Source: Acidisphaera sp035272265
GTDB taxonomy: Bacteria; Pseudomonadota; Alphaproteobacteria; Acetobacterales; Acetobacteraceae
Length of the DNA stretch: 6,609 nt
Assembly (NCBI GenBank): GCA_035272265.1
Contig: DATEQV010000359.1
Location: 1 to 6,609 of the forward strand
Direction of reading: 5' to 3'
The notes under the pieces are model-generated. The model was not told the origin of the DNA, ran no database searches, and saw only the letters and a list, made by a program, of their open reading frames with translations. Positions 1 to 5,685 of the stretch are shown here, one piece after another. Every line of letters begins with the position of its first letter. Position 1 is the stretch's first letter. A program made the position numbers and the translations under genes.

Positions 1-182
1 CGCCGCGCGGCCGATGATCCCGCCCCCGCGCGCCGGTCGCAGTGCCGGCGCGCGAACGCCCGCGAACGGAATTCCGGATGGTTCGGACGCGGACGAAACC
101 GCGTCGGTTCATGCGCCGCGTGTCGGAGGCTCCGTCGCCACCGATGCCGCCGATGGCCGCGTCGTTCCGCCAAGCGGCTGCG

Positions 183-1322
183 TCATCCCAACAGTGCGGC
201 GATCTCGTCATCAAGACGCTTCGAGCGCTGCGCCAGTTCCGCGATCGCGGCCGCCGTGGCCCGCGCGCCCTGCTCGCCCAGAAACAGGGAATGCGTGCCC
301 GGCACCTGCACCGTCAGCCGCGCCGGCGCGTCCGCGATCAGGCGCTCCAGCTTCCGCCACCGCGCCGCCGGCATGTCGATCCGAAGACGGTCCCGGTTCG
401 GATAGACGTGCCGGCGATACAATCGCTGGCCCATGAACAGTGCCCAGTTGGTCCGGCACAGCAGGACATTCGGATAGTCGGCCGGGCTGTCGCTGACGAT
501 CAGCGCGATCGGCGGGTATCGCTCGTAGTCGGTCACGCCGCCGTCGCGCAGCGCGGCCGCCACGTCGTCGACGATGCGGCCGTCGACGAAGCGCGCCGCT
601 TCGCCTTGCAGGTTGAGCGGCGGGTTGCCGGTGAAGTAGCGCCGCAGCGCGTCCACCGGGATGATCGTGTGCCCGTTCATCAGGCCTTGTATTTCCACCA
701 TCGCGACGAACCAGGGCATCAGCGAGCCGGCCTGGTCGACCAGCCCGTTCTTCGCCAGCACGAATTGCTCGGCGTTGCCCGGAAACAGGTTGGGCCCCGG
801 CGGCAGCGCGTCCAGCGCGACGAACAGCGTCAGGTCGAGCCCCATCGACCGCGCCGCCACGGCGACCGTCTCGGCGACCTTGCCGCCCATGCTCCAGCCG
901 ACCACGATGATCTCGTTGCCAAGCTTATTGGCATCGACCGCCCGGCGTGCGGCGGTCGCGACCTGCCGCCCCCAGTCAGTGATGCCGAATTCCGGATAGG
1001 GCTGCGCATAGACCGGGTTGTCGAGCGGATACGACGCGCCGAGGAACGAGAACCCCGCCCGCACGAGCCAATGGCTGAGGAAGTCGGCGTCGCGCCTGCC
1101 TGGGAACCGGTAGGCGATCCGCGCGAGGAACGACGTGCCGGGCACGAAGACGACCAGGGGGCGCTGTCCGTCTCCCTTCTCGAATTTGACCAGCGACGGA
1201 TAGCCGGCAGCCTCGATGATCTCCTCGCCGGGGAAGAGCGGCGGTGCAGTCGCCGCCAGCAGACCCTTGGGAGCGAGCGATGCGGCCAACGCCGCGACGA
1301 TGTGACGGCGCGTCAGGGTCAC
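183..1322 (-). CDS. Alpha/beta hydrolase, probably exported (Tat-like signal)
   Basis: This 379-aa protein has the alpha/beta-hydrolase fold signature. A hydrophobic strand with VVFVPGT (57-63) is the likely oxyanion-hole loop, and GWSMGG (142-147) is the nucleophile elbow with Ser144. A late VPGTHSLFLGEQG (340-352) probably supplies catalytic His344; the acid may be Asp278 or Asp282 but is unproven. The N-terminus reads TLTRRHIVAALAAS followed by a small-residue stretch ending LLAATAPP, which looks like a twin-arginine signal peptide, so a periplasmic location is inferred. I chose the GTG start at 1322 because GGAGG lies 5 nt upstream; a TTG four codons earlier (1334) is in frame but has no ribosome-binding site. 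The gene ends in TGA, 90 bp downstream of the amidotransferase gene. The substrate is unknown: lipase, esterase, thioesterase or peptidase are all possible. The fold assignment is firm and the specific function is not. Confidence 0.87.
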   Translation of the reverse strand: MTLTRRHIVAALAASLAPKGLLAATAPPLFPGEEIIEAAGYPSLVKFEKGDGQRPLVVFVPGTSFLARIAYRFPGRRDADFLSHWLVRAGFSFLGASYPLDNPVYAQPYPEFGITDWGRQVATAARRAVDANKLGNEIIVVGWSMGGKVAETVAVAARSMGLDLTLFVALDALPPGPNLFPGNAEQFVLAKNGLVDQAGSLMPWFVAMVEIQGLMNGHTIIPVDALRRYFTGNPPLNLQGEAARFVDGRIVDDVAAALRDGGVTDYERYPPIALIVSDSPADYPNVLLCRTNWALFMGQRLYRRHVYPNRDRLRIDMPAARWRKLERLIADAPARLTVQVPGTHSLFLGEQGARATAAAIAELAQRSKRLDDEIAALLG

Positions 1323-1327
1323 GCGGG

Positions 1328-1332
1328 CCTCC
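1328..1332 (-). promoter_or_regulatory. Ribosome-binding site deciding the hydrolase start
   Basis: GGAGG on the minus strand lies 5 nt before the GTG at 1322. It falls inside the coding part of the longer TTG-initiated reading, which places translation initiation at the GTG and puts the twin-arginine motif at residues 5-6. Confidence 0.6.
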
Positions 1333-1412
1333 AATCAGCGAGCCAGGCGGAAGATCGGCGCCGCTTCGTCACGATCGATCGAGGGCGACAGCAGGCTCGG
1401 ACCAGTCGCGCT

Positions 1413-2099
1413 TCAATCGCCCGGGCCGTCGAGGAAGCGCTCCACCCAGCGCCGCACGCGGGCGCAGTCGTTGGGCTGCGCGTGCGAGGCGATGGCCGGG
1501 TCCGACAGGTCGCCGAACCGGTCGCGCAGCGTCTCGATCAGCGCGGTGGCGAAGTCGGGCGTGAACTCCGGGTGGAACTGGAACGAGATCGCGTCGCCGT
1601 AGTCGAGCGCGGCATAGGGCGCGAAGTCGCTGGCGGCGACGACGCGCGCGCCGGGCGGGCAGGACGTGACCTGGTCCTGGTGCGTTGCCGCGACGTCGAC
1701 GTGCGGCGCGTCGTCCATCCAGGGCGCGCGGTGCGCGACGGCGTAGCGATGCAGCCCGACGCCCCAGCCCTTGGCGGATTTTTCCGCGCTCCCGCCGAAG
1801 GCGACCGCCATGGCCTGATGGCCGAAGCAGATGCCGACGAACCTGGCCCGGCCGCGCGACTGCCGCAGGAAGGCAAGCAGCGGCGGGATCCAGGGCAGGT
1901 CGTCGTAAACGCCCGCGGGCGATCCGGTCAGCACGTAGGCGTCGCACGACGCATCGGACGGCAGCTCGCCGGAAGGCACGTCGAATATGTCCGCCTCCCG
2001 CGCGGGGCCGAGCATGCGCTGCACCATGCCGCCATAGCCGCCGAACCGGGCGCGCAACGCCTTCGGCGGCGCGCCGCATTCCAGGATGCCGATCTTCAT
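1413..2099 (-). CDS. Class I glutamine amidotransferase (GMP synthase-type GATase1 domain)
   Basis: This is a stand-alone 228-aa GATase1 domain. All landmarks are present: LTGSPAGVYDD (57-67), which forms the oxyanion region; the nucleophile elbow GICFGHQ with Cys91 (89-95); THQDQV (139-144), the usual position of the conserved histidine loop; and QFHPEF with His176 and Glu178 completing the Cys-His-Glu triad (174-179). The family hydrolyses glutamine and passes ammonia to a partner, or hydrolyses gamma-glutamyl compounds. The length fits the GMP-synthase-like stand-alone group rather than full GuaA, since no ATP-pyrophosphatase domain follows. The ATG at 2099 has no good Shine-Dalgarno sequence in the preceding 20 nt, so expression may depend on translation of upstream genes or a leader-poor initiation. 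The gap to the upstream aldolase gene is 84 bp and to the downstream hydrolase 90 bp. The acceptor substrate cannot be told from sequence. Confidence 0.9.
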   Translation of the reverse strand: MKIGILECGAPPKALRARFGGYGGMVQRMLGPAREADIFDVPSGELPSDASCDAYVLTGSPAGVYDDLPWIPPLLAFLRQSRGRARFVGICFGHQAMAVAFGGSAEKSAKGWGVGLHRYAVAHRAPWMDDAPHVDVAATHQDQVTSCPPGARVVAASDFAPYAALDYGDAISFQFHPEFTPDFATALIETLRDRFGDLSDPAIASHAQPNDCARVRRWVERFLDGPGD

Positions 2100-2183
2100 C
2101 GGGCGAGTCTGGTGCGACGCGCGGCGGCCGACCAGAGCCGATTCGGCAAGGCGGCCCCGTCAGCCGCGGCGCGCGGCCCGGCG

Positions 2184-3080
2184 TCAGACCTTTTCGACGG
2201 AGGCCCGGTAGATCTCGTCGATCGCGCTGGCGAGCTCGGCGTCGAATTCGGCGTCCGTCATCGACACCTTGAGCCCCTCGGTGAGCGCGCGCGAGAAGCT
2301 CGCGATCATGCCGTGATTGTGGGCGAGGCGCTGGCACGCATCGTCGCGCGTGTAACCGCCGGACAGGGCCACGACCCTGACCACGCCCTTGTGGCTGATC
2401 AGCGGCGCGTAGAAGTCCGGCACATCCGGGATCGTCAGCTTCAGCATCACGCGCTCGCCCTCGGGCAGCGCGTCGAGGTGCCTCGTGATCTCGTCGCGCA
2501 GGATGGTCTCGGCGCCGGCCTTGTCCGGGCTCTTGATCGACACCTCCGGCTCGATGATCGGCACCAGTCCGTGGCCGCGGATCTGCGCGCCGATCTCGAA
2601 CTGCTGCTTCACCACGGCGGCGATGCCGGTCTTCGACGGCAGGTTGATCACCGAGCGCATCTTGGTGCCGAACACGCCGAGCTTCACCGCGCGCGCAAGC
2701 AGCGCGTCGAGCCCCGGGATCGGCTTCATCACGCTGACGCCGTCGCTCTCCGCCTCCAGCCCCTTGTCGACCTTCAGGAACGGGACCACGCCGCGGTCCT
2801 CCCACAGGAACGTCGGCACCGGCCGGCCTTTCGCCTCGCCGTCCATCGTGCGTTCGAACAGGATGGCGCCGATGACCTTGTCGCCGGTGAAGGCGGGCGC
2901 GGATATGATGCGCACCCGCATCTCGTGCATCAGCCGGTACATCTCGGCCTCGCCGCTATAGGCGCTGTCCGGGATGCCATACAGGCGCAGCGCGCCGGGC
3001 GTGGATCCGCCGCTCTGGTCCAGCGCGGCGATGAAGCCGCCCTTGCCGGACATCTGCGCCATCATCTTGTCAGTGGACAT
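2184..3080 (-). CDS. fda: Fructose-bisphosphate aldolase, class I
   Basis: This 298-aa protein is of the short bacterial class I aldolase type (similar in length and motifs to staphylococcal Fda). It cleaves fructose 1,6-bisphosphate reversibly to dihydroxyacetone phosphate and glyceraldehyde 3-phosphate in glycolysis and gluconeogenesis, using a Schiff-base lysine and no metal. The visible (beta/alpha)8 landmarks are ALDQSGGS (19-26), with the strand-1 aspartate; FLWEDRGVVPFLKVDKG (91-107); PIIEPEV (174-180), with strand-5 glutamates; VMLKLTIP, with Lys214 as the likely Schiff-base residue (211-218); and ALSGGY (238-243), the phosphate-binding loop. It starts at ATG 3080 with AGGCGAGG on the minus strand ending 7 nt upstream. 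The 273-bp gap upstream, with a 20-bp palindrome, suggests its own promoter. The cytoplasmic location follows from the family and the lack of a signal peptide. The symbol fda is assigned by resemblance; some annotators would call it a class I fba. Confidence 0.95.
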   Translation of the reverse strand: MSTDKMMAQMSGKGGFIAALDQSGGSTPGALRLYGIPDSAYSGEAEMYRLMHEMRVRIISAPAFTGDKVIGAILFERTMDGEAKGRPVPTFLWEDRGVVPFLKVDKGLEAESDGVSVMKPIPGLDALLARAVKLGVFGTKMRSVINLPSKTGIAAVVKQQFEIGAQIRGHGLVPIIEPEVSIKSPDKAGAETILRDEITRHLDALPEGERVMLKLTIPDVPDFYAPLISHKGVVRVVALSGGYTRDDACQRLAHNHGMIASFSRALTEGLKVSMTDAEFDAELASAIDEIYRASVEKV

Positions 3081-3087
3081 GGTTCAT

Positions 3088-3095
3088 CCTCGCCT
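3088..3095 (-). promoter_or_regulatory. Ribosome-binding site of the aldolase gene
   Basis: The minus strand reads AGGCGAGG, followed by 7 nt and then the ATG at 3080. The spacing and match to the anti-Shine-Dalgarno sequence support this start. Confidence 0.55.
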
Positions 3096-3099
3096 GAGA

Positions 3100-3117
3100 T
3101 TTCGATGCGAAACGAAA
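3100..3117. repeat. Small inverted/direct repeat in the aldolase leader
   Basis: The plus strand reads TTTCG-ATG-CGAAA followed immediately by a second CGAAA. The 5-bp inverted repeat sits 20-32 nt upstream of the aldolase start codon and is AT-rich relative to its surroundings. It could be an operator half-site pair or part of a -10 region, but it is short enough to be chance. Confidence 0.25.
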
Positions 3118-3213
3118 GCGCGTCCGACGCCGGCCGGTCGCCGCGAGGCGATCCATCTCGGTACCGGGCCCGGACCCCGCAAACCCCGCCCCGCCGCGCC
3201 GTCACGATCGGTT

Positions 3214-3233
3214 CATGCCGCATATGCGACATG
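3214..3233. promoter_or_regulatory. 20-bp near-perfect palindrome upstream of the aldolase gene (candidate operator)
   Basis: The plus strand reads CATGCCGCATATGCGACATG. Every pair is complementary except the fifth base and its partner, so 18 of 20 positions are symmetric around CGCATATGCG. Its centre is about 143 bp upstream of the aldolase start codon and about 130 bp downstream of the epimerase stop. Such contiguous symmetry in non-coding DNA is typical of a dimeric regulator site; no regulator is encoded in the window and I do not recognise the motif. Confidence 0.4.
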
Positions 3234-3353
3234 TCGGCTGCCTCGTCGCAAGCGCCGATATGGCGCGAAGCCAGCCGTGGCAGCAAGCAGGGCCGAACGG
3301 CCGAGCTTTTCCGCCCGCCTCCGGCTGACGATACGGTTTCAGTGCGCGCAACG

Positions 3354-4250
3354 TCAGGCAGCGAGGTCGTGGCGGATCCAATCGGTGACCGAGGCGTGGC
3401 GGGGCGTCCAGCCGAGCACCTCGCGGGAACGCCGTCCGCGCACGCGGCTGTTGGAGGCGAGCGAGAATACCGCGCGCTGAAATCCGAGTTGCGCGATCGC
3501 GTCCTCGACCGGCCACGCCTGCGGCGCGCCGAGGCCGAGCGCGGCGGCGATGGCGGCCGTGATGTCGCGGAACGACGCCTCGCCGTTCTCGGCGAAGAAG
3601 AACGAACCGGGCGGCGCCTTGTCGAGTGCCAGCATGTAGAGGTCGGCGACGTCCTCGACATGGACGTTCGACCACACGTTGAGGCCACGCCCGACATGGC
3701 GCGCCACGCCGTGGCGGCGGGCGTCGGCGACAAGGGTCGGGATCTGCACGCTCTCGGCATGCAGACCGAGGCCGCTTCCATAGATCAGCGAGTTGCAGAT
3801 CACCGCCGAGCGCACGCCGTTCTGCGATGCGTGCAGGATCAGGTTGTCGATCGCGACCCGCGCCGCTTTTTCGGGCACCGGTTCCGGCCGCGAGTCTTCG
3901 TCGTAGATGCGGTCGGAGAACTCGCCGCGTGCGTAGTCGGAGACGACGGTGGTTCCGCTGGTGTGCAGCAGCGGCTTGCCGGTGCCGGACAGGGCGGCGA
4001 CCAGCGCCTCCGCGGCGCCGCGATGGTCGCTGTCGGCGGCGTTGACGACGGCGTCCGCGCGGCGCGCCTCGCGCGTCAGCAGGGCGGCATCGTCGAGGCC
4101 GCCGAGGATCGGTTCGATCCCCCGATCCCGCAGCGCCGCCGCCTTGTCCTCCCCGCGCACGAGGCCGGCGACGCTGTGGCCGGACGCAAGCAGGCGATGC
4201 GCGACCGTGCCGCCGATGTAGCCGCTCGCGCCGGTGATGAAGACGTGCAT
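3354..4250 (-). CDS. Atypical NAD-dependent epimerase/dehydratase (extended SDR-like)
   Basis: This 298-aa protein opens with the Rossmann dinucleotide-binding motif TGASGYIGG (6-14, GxxGxxG) at the end of strand beta1. Further SDR landmarks are GGLDDAALL (50-58), VVNAAD (68-73), LLHTSGTTVV (94-103), NVWSNVHVEDVADLY (191-205), the typical substrate/cofactor loop before a helix, and EVLGWTPRHAS (277-287) near the C-terminus. The catalytic YxxxK expected after the HTSG strand is missing: that stretch reads PEPVPEKAARVAIDN (122-136), and the only nearby tyrosines, 106 and 116, are not followed by Lys at +4. It may thus be an atypical SDR that binds NAD(P) but acts differently, a reductase of unknown substrate, or a sensor. 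The start ATG at 4250 is secured by AAGGAGG 8 nt upstream. The gene lies 273 bp upstream of the aldolase gene; co-transcription is uncertain. Confidence 0.9.
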   Translation of the reverse strand: MHVFITGASGYIGGTVAHRLLASGHSVAGLVRGEDKAAALRDRGIEPILGGLDDAALLTREARRADAVVNAADSDHRGAAEALVAALSGTGKPLLHTSGTTVVSDYARGEFSDRIYDEDSRPEPVPEKAARVAIDNLILHASQNGVRSAVICNSLIYGSGLGLHAESVQIPTLVADARRHGVARHVGRGLNVWSNVHVEDVADLYMLALDKAPPGSFFFAENGEASFRDITAAIAAALGLGAPQAWPVEDAIAQLGFQRAVFSLASNSRVRGRRSREVLGWTPRHASVTDWIRHDLAA

Positions 4251-4258
4251 GCGGACGG

Positions 4259-4265
4259 CCTCCTT
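4259..4265 (-). promoter_or_regulatory. Strong ribosome-binding site of the epimerase gene
   Basis: AAGGAGG on the minus strand, with 8 nt to the ATG at 4250, fixes the start. The open frame extends far upstream antisense to the transposase, so without this site the start would be ambiguous. Confidence 0.75.
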
Positions 4266-4307
4266 GACCCGGACAGCGGCAGAACGGTCTTGAGGTCGAC
4301 CATACCT

Positions 4308-4344
4308 CGTCATGACCGGGCTTGTCCCGGTCATCCACGACTTG
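4308..4344. repeat. Palindromic intergenic repeat, intact copy (REP-like 1)
   Basis: Perfect 9-bp arms ATGACCGGG (4312-4320) and CCCGGTCAT (4326-4334) enclose a 5-nt loop CTTGT. A non-palindromic tail CCACGACTTG follows. The sequence resembles an extragenic palindrome that I recall as dispersed in Bradyrhizobium/Rhodopseudomonas-type genomes; this is recollection, not a search result. It lies upstream of the epimerase gene, so it could form part of that gene's 5' untranslated region or a structured boundary between transcription units. Confidence 0.65.
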
Positions 4345-4352
4345 GCTTCGGT

Positions 4353-4376
4353 GCAGCAAGGCAGCAAGCAAGCAAG
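4353..4376. repeat. Short tandem repeats GCAGCAAG x2 and CAAG x2
   Basis: GCAGCAAG is repeated back to back (4353-4368), then CAAG twice (4369-4376). The block forms most of the 28-nt spacer between the two inverted palindromic repeats, and its last unit overlaps the start of the second one. It probably arose by slippage. Confidence 0.6.
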
Positions 4377-4399
4377 TCGTGGATGGCCGGGCCAAGCCC
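4373..4399. repeat. Left part of a second, inverted palindromic repeat (REP-like 2), cut by the IS
   Basis: These 27 bases are the reverse complement of 4318-4344 with two mismatches. The repeat stops where the insertion sequence begins, and its missing half resumes at about 5684 on the other side of the element. With the intact copy it forms an inverted pair with a 28-nt spacer, able to fold into one long hairpin. Confidence 0.7.
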
Positions 4400-4415
4400 A
4401 CGGCTGTCCGGTTCG
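4398..4415 (+). repeat. Left terminal inverted repeat of the IS4 element
   Basis: CCACGGCTGTCCGGTTCG is perfectly complementary to the 18 bases at 5668-5685. Identity stops abruptly on the inner side (TTTTGGGC against CGGATCAT), as expected of transposase-binding ends. Confidence 0.88.
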
Positions 4416-4422
4416 TTTTGGG

Positions 4423-4451
4423 CTGACAAAGCGCACGGCGTTGATTCTACT
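4423..4451 (+). promoter_or_regulatory. Candidate sigma-70 promoter for the transposase
   Basis: A -35-like CTGACA (4423-4428, 5 of 6 to consensus) is separated by exactly 17 nt from a -10-like TCTACT (4446-4451, 4 of 6). Transcription would start near 4458, about 24 nt before the transposase ATG, and would lie wholly inside the IS. A GANTC site (GATTC, 4443-4447) overlaps the -10 edge, and a second (GAATC, 4473-4477) lies just before the start codon. CcrM methylates GANTC in alphaproteobacteria, so methylation control is conceivable. Confidence 0.4.
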
Positions 4452-4481
4452 CGGTTCGATGCGTTTCCCGACGAATCGGAC

Positions 4482-5663
4482 ATGAGCAGGACCCGCGCCG
4501 TGCCGCACCAGAATACTGTCTTTCGGCAATTGACCAACCGGCTTCCTTGGGGCGTGCTCGGCCGCGCGATCGAAGCTTCCCGGGCCGACAAGGGCATCCG
4601 CCGGCTGCCCACACGCGAGCTGCTGCTGGCGCTGCTGTTCGCGCAAACCGCTGACGCCGAAAGCCTGCGCGACATCGAGGCGGCGCTCGAGGCGCATGCC
4701 GCGCGACGCTACCACTCCGGCCTTGCGGCGGCACGCCGCTCGACGCTGGCCGATGCGCTGGCCAGCCGGCCGGTCGAGGTATTCGCCGCGGTGCTGTCCG
4801 CCCTGATCGCGCAGCTCACCGGCAGGCTGCGCCGAAACCTCGGCGAGTGCGTCCGGCTGATCGACTCCACACCGGTGAAGCTGAACAGCCTGAGTGCTGA
4901 CTGGGCGCGCTTTTCCGCCAACGTCTGCGGTGCCAAGGCGCACGTCATCTACGACCCGGATGCCGACTGCCCGCTCTACCTCGAGGTCACGCCGGCCAAC
5001 GTCAATGACATCACGGCTGCCAAGGCGATGCCGATCGAGACCGGCGCCACGTATGTCTTCGATCTCGGCTACTACGATTTCGCCTTCTGGGCGGAGCTGG
5101 ATGCGGCGGACTGCCGGATCGTCACCCGGCTGAAGTCGAACACGCCGCTGGCGGTCATCGAAACCCTGCCGGTGGCGGAAGATGCGCCCAGCGTGCTGTC
5201 CGACCGGATCGGCTTCCTGCCGGAGCGGATGGCGAGGAGCCGACGCAATCCGATGCACAACGCCGTGCGCGAGATCAGGGTGAAGACGGAAACCGGCAAG
5301 ATCCTGCGTATCCTCACCAACGATCTGGACGCGCCGGCCAGCGAGATTGCCGCGCTCTACAAGCGGCGCTGGGCGATCGAGCTGTTCTTCCGCTGGATCA
5401 AGCAGACATTGCAGGTGAAGCACTTCTACGGCACCAGCGAGAACGCCGTGCGCATCCAGATCACCGTGGCGCTGATCGCCTTCGTGCTGATCAAGCTGGC
5501 GCATGTCGCGCAACACGCGGTGACGAGCCTGACACGCTACGCTCGGCTGGTCGGCCACGCCGTGCTCCACCGCAAGCGTCTCGATAGGTTCGGGCCGCGC
5601 GCCGGACCGCCAGACCACGCGGCGGCTCACAACCCAGCCCAAGGCGCGCTACTTTGGATATGA
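4482..5663 (+). CDS. IS4-family transposase (DDE, DUF4372-type N-terminus)
   Basis: This 393-aa protein catalyses cut-and-paste transposition of the surrounding element. The N-terminal part (about 10-110), with FRQLTNRLPW, SLRDIEAAL and RRSTLADALASR, matches the DUF4372 domain usual in this IS4 subgroup. The DDE core has Asp128 (LIDSTPVKL), Asp194 (YVFDLGYYDF) and Glu300. The last lies in the YREK signature Y(2)R(3)E(6)K: Tyr293, Arg296, Glu300, Lys307, all present. The C-terminal helix and a basic, proline-rich tail are complete, and the stop falls 4 nt before the right inverted repeat. There is no frameshift or internal stop, so it looks functional. The ATG at 4482 is chosen because it follows the candidate promoter and matches the family's N-terminus. 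There is no good Shine-Dalgarno sequence, in keeping with low transposase expression. Codons such as AAT, ACT, TTT, CAA and CTT near the start are less GC-biased than in the neighbours, suggesting acquisition. Confidence 0.94.
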   Translation: MSRTRAVPHQNTVFRQLTNRLPWGVLGRAIEASRADKGIRRLPTRELLLALLFAQTADAESLRDIEAALEAHAARRYHSGLAAARRSTLADALASRPVEVFAAVLSALIAQLTGRLRRNLGECVRLIDSTPVKLNSLSADWARFSANVCGAKAHVIYDPDADCPLYLEVTPANVNDITAAKAMPIETGATYVFDLGYYDFAFWAELDAADCRIVTRLKSNTPLAVIETLPVAEDAPSVLSDRIGFLPERMARSRRNPMHNAVREIRVKTETGKILRILTNDLDAPASEIAALYKRRWAIELFFRWIKQTLQVKHFYGTSENAVRIQITVALIAFVLIKLAHVAQHAVTSLTRYARLVGHAVLHRKRLDRFGPRAGPPDHAAAHNPAQGALLWI

Positions 5664-5667
5664 TCCG

Positions 5668-5685
5668 CGAACCGGACAGCCGTGG
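5668..5685 (-). repeat. Right terminal inverted repeat of the IS4 element
   Basis: CGAACCGGACAGCCGTGG is the exact reverse complement of 4398-4415. It starts 4 nt after the transposase stop codon, so the element carries no passenger gene. Confidence 0.88.

Larger units (their letters stand above)
4398..5685 (+). mobile_element. IS4-family insertion sequence, apparently intact
   Basis: The element is about 1.29 kb, bounded by perfect 18-bp inverted repeats, and carries one transposase gene on the plus strand with all catalytic residues. Inside each end, after the same 11-nt spacing, a CAAAG/CTTTG pair continues the symmetry (4427-4431 and 5652-5656). The exact boundary is uncertain by one or two bases, because CC/GG at the ends could belong to the target. 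Flanking sequences GGGCCAAGCCC (4389-4399) and GGCACAAGGCC (5684-5694) match at 8 of 11 positions, consistent with an aged target duplication; IS4 elements commonly duplicate about 9-12 bp. The family is clear; the named IS is not recognised. Confidence 0.88.

Noticed and set aside
1..182. Possible gene end or start in the left 182 bases (for example a minus-strand ATG at 112 opening a basic reading frame to the edge, or a 26-codon frame overlapping the hydrolase stop by ATGA).
   Set aside because: The translations are Arg/Gly/Pro-rich with no recognisable motif and no ribosome-binding site for the ATG at 112. They look like random frames in GC-rich DNA.
1372..1381. Self-complementary CGATCGATCG between the amidotransferase and hydrolase genes.
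   Set aside because: It is a simple 10-bp palindrome of repeated CGAT with no associated promoter or conserved spacing.
1369..2805. A 478-codon minus-strand open frame overlapping both the amidotransferase and aldolase genes.
   Set aside because: It is an out-of-phase shadow with Arg/Ala/Gly-rich low-complexity translation, while the two overlapping genes have complete catalytic motifs.
3252..3266. Inverted repeat GCGCC-GATAT-GGCGC in the aldolase upstream gap.
   Set aside because: Arms of five G/C bases arise often by chance at this base composition; the nearby 20-bp palindrome is far stronger.
3291..3307. Hairpin GGCC-GAAC-GGCC followed by GAGCTTTT on the plus strand, resembling an intrinsic terminator.
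   Set aside because: No plus-strand gene ends upstream of it, the stem is only 4 bp and the T-run has four bases. In the minus direction, where the epimerase transcript runs, no U-tract follows the stem.
3354..5642. A 762-codon minus-strand frame that would fuse a long N-terminal extension to the epimerase.
   Set aside because: The extension is exactly antisense to the transposase, and the epimerase has its own AAGGAGG and ATG at 4250 directly before the Rossmann motif.
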